DNA from: Rudanella sp.
Lineage (GTDB): Bacteria; Bacteroidota; Bacteroidia; Cytophagales; Spirosomataceae
Assembly (NCBI GenBank): GCA_026785985.1
Contig: JAJAYX010000533.1
Coordinates: forward strand, 1 to 6,295
Length of the DNA stretch: 6,295 nt
Direction of reading: 5' to 3'
Shown here: in pieces, positions 1 to 6,158 of the stretch
How the letters are laid out: every line of letters begins with the position of its first letter
How positions within the stretch are numbered: the stretch's first letter is position 1
The notes under the pieces: generated by a model
What the model was told of the DNA's origin: nothing
Seen by the model: the letters and a program-made list of their open reading frames with translations, nothing else
Databases searched by the model: none
Made by a program: the position numbers and the translations under genes

Positions 1-645
1 GAGCTCTCAGGTGTTCGCGAATCCAGCGCAGGCAGGCATCGCGGGTTGAGTCGTTGTGGGTACGCAACCGAACGGCCCCGTAAAGCTGAGTAGTACCCGC
101 GTTGGCCTTGGCATACACATCGCAGTTGAACACAAGCGGGCAGGATTCAATCACCTGCTGAATATGAGCAGGATACACGTTGACACCGGCAATCTGAACG
201 GCATTGTCGAACCGCCCCAGGACTCGAATCTCCCGGGCCGATAGTTGTTCGAGCCGGTCGGGAACAGTGTATGTTTCATTAATGTCGATTCGGATAATCG
301 ACGAGGGGTCGCCGGGTAGCAGTACTACGTAAGAAAAGAGCATAAAAGGTACGTCGGGCTGATGGCGGTAAGCCATGCCACCGGTATCCGACGAGCCATA
401 TACCTCAGTTAATGACACGCCCGCTTCGGCAAGTTGCTTAAACAGCCCCGATGGCATAGGAGCCGTTGACGACACCCCCCGGCACCGTACTGGAGTGCCA
501 CTAAATAGCGATTGGTGCAGGAACTCCCAGGTAAAAGGCGTGCCAACAATCAGCGTATCGGCGGTAATATCGGCGGCAGATACGTCGGCCAGCAACAGCA
601 TTGGCCGTTTCCAGATCGATGGAAGCAGAATCGTATACAGAAATC
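1..645 (-). pseudogene. C-terminal part of AMP-forming aryl-acid (p-coumarate type) ligase, out of frame with its N-terminal half and cut by window start
   Basis: From about 646 down to 2 a stop-free frame of 215 codons continues the ligase that begins at 1071, shifted by one base. It shows ANL-superfamily adenylation motifs in order: a GFLYTILLP segment right at the break (family pattern IYGF), VSSTAPMP at residues 58-65 of this piece, EVYGSSDTGG at 81-90 (the YGxTE-like ATP/acyl motif), and GRFDNAVQIAGVNVYP at 144-159 (hinge, ribose-binding Asp and start of the C-terminal subdomain). The final stretch, which should hold the catalytic lysine, lies beyond the window. The family activates a carboxylic acid with ATP and passes the acyl group to a thiol. 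Next to a PYP gene the likely acid is p-coumarate (inference). It has no start codon of its own, so it would only be made if the frame break is a sequence error or is bypassed. Confidence 0.8.
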
Positions 646-1071
646 CTAAATGTGGTTGGCTGGTACCGAACTGATTACCTGGCGCGGTTGGGTAAGCAGG
701 CGAGCCAGAAATTGGCCCTCCGACAGCAACGATTCCATGGTGTGCGTGATGGGTTTGGCCCCACCGCTCGTACCCGACGTTCGAAACGTAAGCGACTCGT
801 CGTTTTCAAACCGCGCCCGCAGAATGCAGTTCGTCCAGTGCTCCAGGGTGGTGTCGGCCAGAAGGTAATTGTGTGCTGAGGTCTGTAAAATACCAAAAAA
901 CTCGTTCAGGTGAGCTGCTAATTCCATGCGTTGCAGGGAATCAAGGCCGAGATCAAGGTACAGGTCAAGTTCCGTCGGTACCGTTGTTGGCAGCCCGGCA
1001 TGGGGCTTTTGGAGAATCCGGCCCGCCATGTCGAGAACAATTCGCCTGACATTGTCGGTGGTCCAGATCAT
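646..1071 (-). CDS. Acyl carrier domain plus start of AMP-forming ligase; reading frame ends early at a frameshift
   Basis: The 141-residue frame starts at the only ATG available: the in-frame upstream stretch, back to a stop near 1145, has no ATG, GTG or TTG. Residues 1-85 resemble an acyl carrier protein, with an N-terminal VRRIVLDMAG helix and the GLDSL motif whose Ser45 would carry 4'-phosphopantetheine. Residues 95-110 hold the adenylation P-loop (TSGTSGGAKP, 98-107), as in short ligases that lack the usual long N-terminal region. The frame stops at TAG just after PANHI. The next family residues (Y)GFLYTILLP follow directly in the other frame, so one base seems to be missing. Intact, the product would be a carrier-ligase fusion of more than 357 residues. 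It follows the PYP gene by 79 bases in the same direction, which fits a role in making the PYP chromophore. A starter-unit ligase for an aryl pigment such as flexirubin is an alternative. As read, the product could carry a phosphopantetheine arm but could not adenylate. Confidence 0.82.
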   Translation of the reverse strand: MIWTTDNVRRIVLDMAGRILQKPHAGLPTTVPTELDLYLDLGLDSLQRMELAAHLNEFFGILQTSAHNYLLADTTLEHWTNCILRARFENDESLTFRTSGTSGGAKPITHTMESLLSEGQFLARLLTQPRQVISSVPANHI

Positions 1072-1150
1072 GAGCGTTGGCGTTGCATTGCCACGGACGA
1101 ATGGAGAAACAAGGGCAGTAGCCTTTGTAGATATTGTTGGGGATTAGCGA

Positions 1151-1531
1151 TCATTTGTCCACAAACTTACGGTTAACCAGAAAATACTGATACTGACTTT
1201 GTGGCGATTTGAGCAGCCGCAACCTGACCCTAATTGGATCACAAACATAAGTCAGGATATAATCAAGCTCTTCGTCGAGATCCGGCATGGCGTATTTGGC
1301 CGCCACCGTCATATTGTTGGCGCAGGGGGAAATCTGGGTAAAATAGTATTTGCCTATGGCATAGGCAGGCTCAATACCGGTAACGTGCGATTCCGATTTG
1401 CAATAAGCGACTACGATACCCTCGCGGTTCATGCGCACTACGCCAAAAGGGGCCTCTTCGAGTTGTTCGGAGGTTTGTGCTTCCAGCCAGTCGAGCAGGT
1501 TAGCGTCGGAGAAGGTAGGGGTCTGAGTCAC
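1151..1531 (-). CDS. pyp: Photoactive yellow protein (PYP) homologue, blue-light photoreceptor
   Basis: This 126-residue soluble single-PAS protein is about the size of Halorhodospira halophila PYP (125). From memory of that protein, the chromophore pocket aligns without gaps: Tyr43 (Tyr42 there), Glu47 (Glu46), Thr51 (Thr50) and Cys70 in an SPC motif (Cys69 in APC), with the shared patterns EAPFGVVRMN, TGIEP and AIGKYYF. Tyr and Glu hydrogen-bond the phenolate of p-coumaric acid, and Cys70 would hold it as a thioester. Arg52 of the classic protein is Ile53 here, and Met100 falls on or near Cys98, so photocycle speed may differ. The N-terminal 25 residues match the PYP cap in length. The start codon is GTG at 1531: an in-frame TAA lies three codons upstream and the next ATG would remove the cap. 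It sits 34 bases after a multi-PAS histidine kinase and before a carrier-ligase gene, probably in one operon. It acts in the cytoplasm. An ordinary PAS protein is unlikely given the pocket residues. Confidence 0.9.
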   Translation of the reverse strand: MTQTPTFSDANLLDWLEAQTSEQLEEAPFGVVRMNREGIVVAYCKSESHVTGIEPAYAIGKYYFTQISPCANNMTVAAKYAMPDLDEELDYILTYVCDPIRVRLRLLKSPQSQYQYFLVNRKFVDK

Positions 1532-1565
1532 GGGCGTTTATTTTGTTGAATTGTTTAGTTATGGG

Positions 1566-4382
1566 TCAGATAGTGGAAGGCATACGCTCGTCAACTGGCA
1601 GATAGATTGTAAACGTGGCCCCTTCCCCAGGTTGGCTGGTGGCCGTGAGAACTCCCCGGTGGTTTTCGATAACCTTTCGGCAAATGGCCAGCCCTACGCC
1701 CGTTCCAGGATATTTTGCCTTACCATGCAGCCGTTGGAAAACCTGGAAAATCCGGTCGAGATACTGCTCGTCAAAACCAATTCCATTGTCGGCTATAATG
1801 ATTTCATGAAACAGCATATCGGTTCCGTCGTCCACTGTCCGGATAGTCAATGATTTTTCTACGAGCGACATCGGCATGTCGGCAACGCTTACCGTCCGCG
1901 ACGAAATCTGAATTCGGGGCGATACGCCTTCCCTACGGAATTTAATCGCATTCGATAGCAGATTCTGAAACAGTTGCTGAAGTTGTCGTTTATCCCCGAA
2001 TAATACGGGCAGTTCGTTCCATTCAACAGTGGTCTCCGACTCTTGCACAGATATATACAGATCGTTGAGGGTATCGGTAAGTATATCTGGGAGTAAAACT
2101 GGCTCGAAGGCAGTACGATCGGTGGTAATGCGGGAATAGTCGAGCAGGTCTTTGATAAGGCCCGACATCCGGACAGCAGATGCCTGCATCCGGGTAATCA
2201 TGTCTTTGCTGGACTCGTCGAGCAAAGCCGCATTGCGCTCAGCGATTATATCGCCGAAAGACTGAATTTTTCGCAGCGGTTCCTGCAAATCGTGGCTGGC
2301 TATGTAGGCGAACTGCTGTAAGTTATCGTTACTATGCCGGAGTTCCATATTGGCTAACTCCAGCGCCTGTTGTTGCTGCTTCATTTCTGTCACATTCAGG
2401 AATGTAAACAGCAGCATGTCGTCATATCGAAGCAAGGAGGCCTGAAACCACCCTTGAATTCCGTCGCTGAAAAAAGGAAGCAACCATTCCTGAGGTTGCC
2501 CACTTTCTGCCACCTCCACCATTTTTTCGAAGAATTGCTGAGCATCGTTACTGGGAAACAGCGTCTTATACCGCTGCCCGATCAATTCATCGGTCGTTTT
2601 TCCCACAACCCGAAGGTCGGTTTCATTGACCATTTCATACTGAAAATCAACGATGCGTCCCGGTTGCCCATCGGCGGTCTGCTCCCGAATAGGGCGGTAC
2701 AGCACCAGTCCAGCAGGCAGAACGTTAATTATGGTCTGAAACAAATCGGCCTGGGCTTTTTGTGCTAATTGTACCTTATGCTGTTCGGTTACGTCCATAA
2801 ACGTCATCAGCACGCCATCGCCTTTCCGCACAAACCGGGCATCGAACCAGCCGTCGGGCCGTTCGGTGTAATACGTAAAAATCATTCGCTGGCTTCGGCC
2901 CATTTCGGTAACCTCACGCAGCGCCATTTCCAGTTCGGTGCCGCGAAAACGAGGAAATGTTTCCAGCAGGTTTTTGCCGACAAGATACTCTTCCGAATAG
3001 CCCGTTACGAACGTATTCATGAGATTGGTCATCTTATAACGAAAATCGATGACTGCGCGTTGGGGCGTATCATCCCGAACGGCTTCCCAGAGAACCAGCC
3101 CCGCTGGAGTTGTGTCGCGAATTTTCTGGAGAAGTTCTGCCTGGAAATGGTGTACCAGTTGCGCCACTTTGGTGGACGTAATGTCTGTTAGAGCCAGAAT
3201 TATCTGTTCGCCTGTTGAGGCTATTGATACCCGATACCAGTGGGGCGAGCCGTTCACGGCATACGGCATATCATATTCCTGTGATTCGCCCAATTCAACA
3301 CTAAGCATACAGCGACTGAGCAAACCCGACACGCTCGCCCGTTTGAAAACGGCAGTCAGCAACTGACCACCGGCATCGGGAGTATCTGGGCAAAAAACCG
3401 TTCGGAGTACCGTATTCATACAAATAATCCGAAAATCGACAACCTGATTTTCGGCACTATCCTGGTTTCGAACCGTCTTTAACACGGCAATGCCAACGGA
3501 TACCCCTTCCAAAACACCCTGCAGCAATTGCGTTTGGTGCCTAACGGCTTCCTCCGATTTTTTGCGGTCTGTGATGTCGATATAGGTCAGCATGATACCT
3601 CCCTGTACGGGGACTATCGTTAGGTCGCGCCAGACATCATACTCCGGGTAATAGTGTTCGCCCGAAAAAGGTTGGCCCGTTTCGCAAACCTGCACATACT
3701 GATCAAAAAGACCATTGAGTTTTGTAGCCGGGTAAATTTGCCACACACTATGGCCAATGAGTTGCTCCCTGGTGTAGCCACTCATTTGTAAACCCGCCCT
3801 ATTGATCATCACAAACCTAAAATCATCGATCTGCCCCTGCTCATTCCGAATAGCTTCGTATACGGTAATACCACTGACCGATGCATCGAAAGACCGTTCC
3901 AGCAGGTTGGCCCGCCTTGCGGCTTCAGAGTCGGCCTTGGCCTGGCTAATATCCGTGTACGATACAATAAGGGTGTCATCGACCCGTACCGCCGATACAT
4001 CGAACCAAACGGGAGTTGGCTGGTCAGGTTCGGCATGTTGGCATTCGAAACGGGCTGGCTGCCCGGTCTCAGCCACTCGCCGGTACTGCTCCAGCAGGCT
4101 ATTGTCGTTGGCCTGTGGAAAAAGCTGGCTAAACGGCTTGCCAATAGCCTCAGCAGCCGGGCGCTTTATATGCCGTTCGGCAATAGGGTTGAGCATCATC
4201 AGATGCAGATCGGTCAGCACTCCAACCGTGTCGCGCACAGGCTGATACACAATCAGGCCGTTATCCGATGCAGTCAGCACCGTTTTCAACAGGGCCGAAG
4301 CCGATGGCATATTAGCGTTCATAGTAGCTGGTGATTTGACTAAAAATTCCAAAAGCCCGGTTAGCCGCATCGACCACATCAT
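1566..4382 (-). CDS. Soluble sensor histidine kinase with five tandem PAS modules
   Basis: The 938-residue protein has no membrane segment or signal peptide. Five PAS modules repeat about every 129 residues (about 31-150, 160-275, 286-405, 417-536, 547-668). Each opens with an LL(Q/E)xxx...GLxVYxxxR pattern, has an ETGQP-like mid motif and closes with D(I/V)T. A Gln-rich helical linker follows, then HisKA with the phospho-acceptor His697 in FAYIASHDLQEP. The ATPase domain shows the N box (NLLSNAIKF, from Asn807), G1 (DNGIGF, 865-870), F box (IFQVFQRL) and G2 (GTGVGLAI, 893-900), so it looks catalytically complete. There is no receiver domain, and no response regulator in the window. PAS modules usually bind ligands or partners; nothing here shows a cofactor. 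The first ATG pair at 4382/4379 is given, but Met21 (4322) begins closer to the first PAS and may be the true start. The next gene, 34 bases on, is PYP, so light input is a reasonable inference. Confidence 0.92.
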   Translation of the reverse strand: MMWSMRLTGLLEFLVKSPATMNANMPSASALLKTVLTASDNGLIVYQPVRDTVGVLTDLHLMMLNPIAERHIKRPAAEAIGKPFSQLFPQANDNSLLEQYRRVAETGQPARFECQHAEPDQPTPVWFDVSAVRVDDTLIVSYTDISQAKADSEAARRANLLERSFDASVSGITVYEAIRNEQGQIDDFRFVMINRAGLQMSGYTREQLIGHSVWQIYPATKLNGLFDQYVQVCETGQPFSGEHYYPEYDVWRDLTIVPVQGGIMLTYIDITDRKKSEEAVRHQTQLLQGVLEGVSVGIAVLKTVRNQDSAENQVVDFRIICMNTVLRTVFCPDTPDAGGQLLTAVFKRASVSGLLSRCMLSVELGESQEYDMPYAVNGSPHWYRVSIASTGEQIILALTDITSTKVAQLVHHFQAELLQKIRDTTPAGLVLWEAVRDDTPQRAVIDFRYKMTNLMNTFVTGYSEEYLVGKNLLETFPRFRGTELEMALREVTEMGRSQRMIFTYYTERPDGWFDARFVRKGDGVLMTFMDVTEQHKVQLAQKAQADLFQTIINVLPAGLVLYRPIREQTADGQPGRIVDFQYEMVNETDLRVVGKTTDELIGQRYKTLFPSNDAQQFFEKMVEVAESGQPQEWLLPFFSDGIQGWFQASLLRYDDMLLFTFLNVTEMKQQQQALELANMELRHSNDNLQQFAYIASHDLQEPLRKIQSFGDIIAERNAALLDESSKDMITRMQASAVRMSGLIKDLLDYSRITTDRTAFEPVLLPDILTDTLNDLYISVQESETTVEWNELPVLFGDKRQLQQLFQNLLSNAIKFRREGVSPRIQISSRTVSVADMPMSLVEKSLTIRTVDDGTDMLFHEIIIADNGIGFDEQYLDRIFQVFQRLHGKAKYPGTGVGLAICRKVIENHRGVLTATSQPGEGATFTIYLPVDERMPSTI
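2379..4292 (-). repeat. Five tandem PAS-coding modules inside the histidine kinase gene
   Basis: These are protein-level tandem repeats of about 120 residues with short linkers, spanning residues 31-668 of the kinase. The modules share an opening motif (for example SGITVYEAIRN at 170, AGLVLWEAVRD at 427, AGLVLYRPIRE at 557), a following DFR(F/I/Y)xxxN strand in modules 2-4 (DFQYEMVN in module 5), a GQP or similar motif, and a DIT/DVT/NVT end. Modules 4 and 5 look closest to each other (PAGLVL). The pattern suggests growth by internal duplication followed by divergence. Confidence 0.8.
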
Positions 4383-4480
4383 CGGCGTAACTATCGGCTC
4401 GGTTAGTCAGGTATACTCCAAATGTTTTCTAGCATAAGGTACGTTTAATTAAGATATTTAATTTGTTAATTACATATTAA

Positions 4481-4586
4481 TGTTGTTTAGTTGGGGTTTT
4501 ATATTTTTTATAACTCTTTGATTATGAAATGGTTATAAAAATCAAGAAAGCCTGAGAAAGACATTACCTCGCTTAACTAAACGACA
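4481..4586. repeat. Nested inverted repeats in the kinase upstream region
   Basis: The outer arms TGTTGTTTAGTT (4481-4492) and AACTAAACGACA (4575-4586) pair over 12 positions. As plus-strand RNA the one imperfect pair is a U-G wobble; as minus-strand RNA it is a C-A mismatch. The inner arms TTTTTATAAC (4505-4514) and GTTATAAAAA (4532-4541) are a perfect 10-base pair with a 17-base loop. The element could be a structured leader, a small RNA or paired protein-binding sites. Chance pairing in AT-rich DNA cannot be excluded, more so for the inner stem. Confidence 0.5.
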
Positions 4587-4657
4587 TTGGATTACGTATC
4601 TTAAAAAGATATTGAGTATTAAAAACTAAGTATTTAGTGATACTTTTCTAAAGGTAA

Positions 4658-4665
4658 CAAATATA
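4658..4665 (-). promoter_or_regulatory. Possible Bacteroidota -7 promoter element for the kinase operon
   Basis: On the minus strand this reads TATATTTG, matching the Bacteroidota -7 consensus TAnnTTTG. The nearest upstream TTTG (complement at 4692-4695) is about 26 bases away, longer than the usual 17-23, so the -33 partner is poor. A start here would give a leader of roughly 270 bases containing the nested inverted repeats. No better match was found closer to the gene. Confidence 0.3.
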
Positions 4666-4684
4666 TCTTCTTCTGTTTAACTTT

Positions 4685-4693
4685 TTATCCACA
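4685..4693 (+). promoter_or_regulatory. Single perfect DnaA-box match
   Basis: The sequence TTATCCACA matches the DnaA-box consensus TTATNCACA exactly and sits at the edge of the AT-rich intergenic core. No second clear box is present in the gap, so it is not evidence of a replication origin. It could be a chance match or a DnaA-responsive site near the possible kinase promoter. Confidence 0.3.
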
Positions 4694-4782
4694 AACTGAT
4701 TTGGCGTTCAGGCAGAGGCAGTTGACCCTATCTATTGAGAATGGCCTGTGATAAAATGGCCGTAAGGCGCAGCACGGTTTAA

Positions 4783-5460
4783 CTAGTCTTCCAGCAAATC
4801 GGGGCGCCTTGTTCTCGTGCGCTCCATGGCTTGTTCATGCCGCCAATCGTCTATTTTGGCCTCATGGCCGGAGAGTAGTGTATCGGGAACTTTCATGCCC
4901 TCCCACTCGGCCGGGCGCGTATATACGGGCGGAGCCAGGAGGTTATCCTGAAACGAATCGGTAAGGGCCGAGGTCTCGTCGTTGAGTACACCAGGAATGA
5001 GCCGGATAATGGCATCAGAAAGTACGGCAGCGGGCAACTCCCCCCCCGACAACACGAAGTCGCCGATGCTGATTTCGCGCGTAATGAACCGCTCCCGCAC
5101 CCGCTCGTCGACGCCCTTGTAATGCCCGCACAAAATAATGAGGTTTTCTTTGAGCGACAGGGTGTTAACGGCCCGTTGGTTCAGGCGTTCACCATCGGGT
5201 GTCATGTAAATAACCTCGTCATAGGTTCGTTCGGCCTGCAACGAGCGGATACAGCGGGCAATTGGTTCGATCTGCATCACCATACCAGCCCCGCCCCCAA
5301 ACATATAGTCGTCTACCCGCCGGTGCTTGTCGGCTGTATAGTCGCGGAGGTCGTGCACCACCACTTCGGCATGGCCCGCCTGTTGGGCACGTTGCAGAAT
5401 GGAATGGGCAAAATAGCTGTCTAAGAGCCGGGGCAGGCAGGTGATAATGTCAATCCTCAT
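4783..5460 (-). CDS. trmD: tRNA (guanine-37-N1)-methyltransferase TrmD
   Basis: The 225-residue SPOUT-family enzyme transfers a methyl group from S-adenosylmethionine to N1 of G37, next to the anticodon, preventing +1 frameshifts. Visible signatures are the N-terminus [13 protein letters not shown], the FGGGAGMVM loop (54-62), IYMTPDGE, the knot segment [12 protein letters not shown] (110-121) and [15 protein letters not shown] (129-143). Arg153 in [11 protein letters not shown] and the catalytic Asp168 in LTDSF follow, then PPVYTRP and the closing RTRRPDLL. Length is near the family norm of 230-250. The frame stays open up to 5592, but family homology begins exactly at the ATG at 5460. That start lies inside the end of rimM, an 11-base overlap that suggests translational coupling. 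No key residue is missing. No clear terminator follows it. Confidence 0.97.
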   Translation of the reverse strand: MRIDIITCLPRLLDSYFAHSILQRAQQAGHAEVVVHDLRDYTADKHRRVDDYMFGGGAGMVMQIEPIARCIRSLQAERTYDEVIYMTPDGERLNQRAVNTLSLKENLIILCGHYKGVDERVRERFITREISIGDFVLSGGELPAAVLSDAIIRLIPGVLNDETSALTDSFQDNLLAPPVYTRPAEWEGMKVPDTLLSGHEAKIDDWRHEQAMERTRTRRPDLLED

Positions 5461-6043
5461 CGGTATTTTCTGCTTCTGCTTCGTTGTCGACGTCGGGGTT
5501 TTCGTTGGCGGCATCGGTGGTATAGATTTCCAGCAGGCCATCGGGCAACACCACGTTGAGTTGCTTTTCGGCCCGGTTAATCGACGGTACAATGTCGCTG
5601 TTGATCGGAATCAACACCTCGTTCCCCTCATACTCCATCGCAATAAGATCCTGCGTTGCCATCGTATAAACAGCCTTCACAATGCCGAGTGGGCCTTTTT
5701 GGGCATCCACGACGCGGTAGCCAATAATCTCGTGAAAGTAGAAACGGGTTTCGTCGTCAATGGCTTCCAGATTGGCTAATGGCAACCAAAGCCCGCACCC
5801 GATGAACCGTTCGGCCTGCTCGATGGTGTCGACATCGTCAAATGCCACAATGGCCCGACTGCCTTTTACAATGGCAATGGATTCGATAAAATATGGGGTC
5901 AACTGCCCCTTTACCTCGACCAGAACAGAGTCGATGTCGGCGTATTCTTTAGCATCGTCAACATCTAAAAAAAAGACCACTTCGCCGTTTATTCCGTGCG
6001 TTTTGGTAACGTGGCCAACCTGGTAACAATCGTCTTTTGTCAT
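5450..6043 (-). CDS. rimM: Ribosome maturation factor RimM
   Basis: The 197-residue protein assists maturation of the 30S head, binding S19 during assembly. It has the N-terminal signature [14 protein letters not shown] (9-22), an RimM barrel domain up to about residue 95, and a PRC-barrel domain beginning near [11 protein letters not shown] (103-113) and ending in LIPINSDIV and LPDGLLEIY. The family is usually about 170-180 residues; the excess is an acidic Asp/Glu/Asn tail from about 176 that overlaps the trmD start. The ATG at 6043 is chosen because homology starts there and an A-run precedes it, as is common in Bacteroidota. An ATG at 6097 would add 18 residues of unconserved sequence. 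The order rpsP-rimM-trmD is widely conserved. The terminator just upstream means expression needs readthrough or its own promoter, and none was clear. Confidence 0.96.
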   Translation of the reverse strand: MTKDDCYQVGHVTKTHGINGEVVFFLDVDDAKEYADIDSVLVEVKGQLTPYFIESIAIVKGSRAIVAFDDVDTIEQAERFIGCGLWLPLANLEAIDDETRFYFHEIIGYRVVDAQKGPLGIVKAVYTMATQDLIAMEYEGNEVLIPINSDIVPSINRAEKQLNVVLPDGLLEIYTTDAANENPDVDNEAEAENTDED

Positions 6044-6102
6044 TTTTTTGTAGTATGTATGGTGGACGGGGCCGCCCGCGTGGTTGCAATCCGCCATACA
6101 AG

Positions 6103-6131
6103 AAAAAAAGCCTGCTCAAAATGAACAGGCT
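6103..6131 (-). terminator. Intrinsic terminator after rpsP
   Basis: On the minus strand a stem AGCCTG-U-UCA / UGA-G-CAGGCU (ten pairs including one U-G wobble, three-base loop, 6131 to 6109) is followed directly by a run of T residues (6109 to 6103). It lies 28 bases after the rpsP stop and 59 bases before the rimM start, so it should reduce transcription from rpsP into rimM-trmD. Confidence 0.88.
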
Positions 6132-6158
6132 CTGTGATCATTGAACCAGTCAGCAGGC

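Larger units (their letters stand above)
4383..4782. other. 400-base intergenic gap, AT-rich core, no gene seen
   Basis: The gap lies between the end of trmD and the start of the PAS kinase. The flanks (4383-4440, 4700-4782) have ordinary base composition, while 4440-4690 is strongly AT-rich. No credible reading frame, tRNA or rRNA is visible. It holds two nested inverted repeats (4481-4586), small hairpins at 4598-4610 and 4628-4645, a perfect DnaA-box match and a possible minus-strand -7 element. No good intrinsic terminator follows trmD: the GGCC pair at 4743-4761 gives only a four-base stem without a T-run. Confidence 0.8.

Noticed and set aside
1..6. GAGCTC (a SacI site) at the very first bases
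   Set aside because: It could mark a cloned fragment end but also occurs by chance, and nothing else supports a vector junction.
646..652. Programmed -1 frameshift in the ligase gene
   Set aside because: No X XXY YYZ slippery heptamer occurs at the break, and the family alignment is better explained by one missing base.
1..1071. Calling the ligase part of a flexirubin cluster
   Set aside because: No ketosynthase, ketoreductase or dehydratase gene is in the window, and the adjacent PYP gives a more direct explanation; kept only as an alternative.
1566..4382. Hybrid kinase or bacteriophytochrome
   Set aside because: The protein ends right after the ATPase domain with no receiver, and no GAF-PHY region or bilin-binding motif is seen.
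4740..4765. Terminator after trmD
   Set aside because: The repeated ATGGCC gives only a four-base GGCC stem and no T-run follows on the minus strand.
4383..4782. Replication origin in the AT-rich gap
   Set aside because: Only one clear DnaA box is present and no dnaA, dnaN or other origin marker is nearby.
5461..5592. A longer TrmD starting at 5592
   Set aside because: The extra 44 residues are rimM read in another frame and low in complexity; TrmD homology begins exactly at the ATG at 5460.
56..5779. Many plus-strand reading frames of 60-147 codons
   Set aside because: All but the short one at 6..244-type positions lie opposite well-supported minus-strand genes, and all show compositions typical of antisense shadows, with no recognisable domain.
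6044..6097. A longer RimM starting at 6097
   Set aside because: The added 18 residues lack family similarity, while the VGHVTKTHG signature sits at its usual place when 6043 is used.
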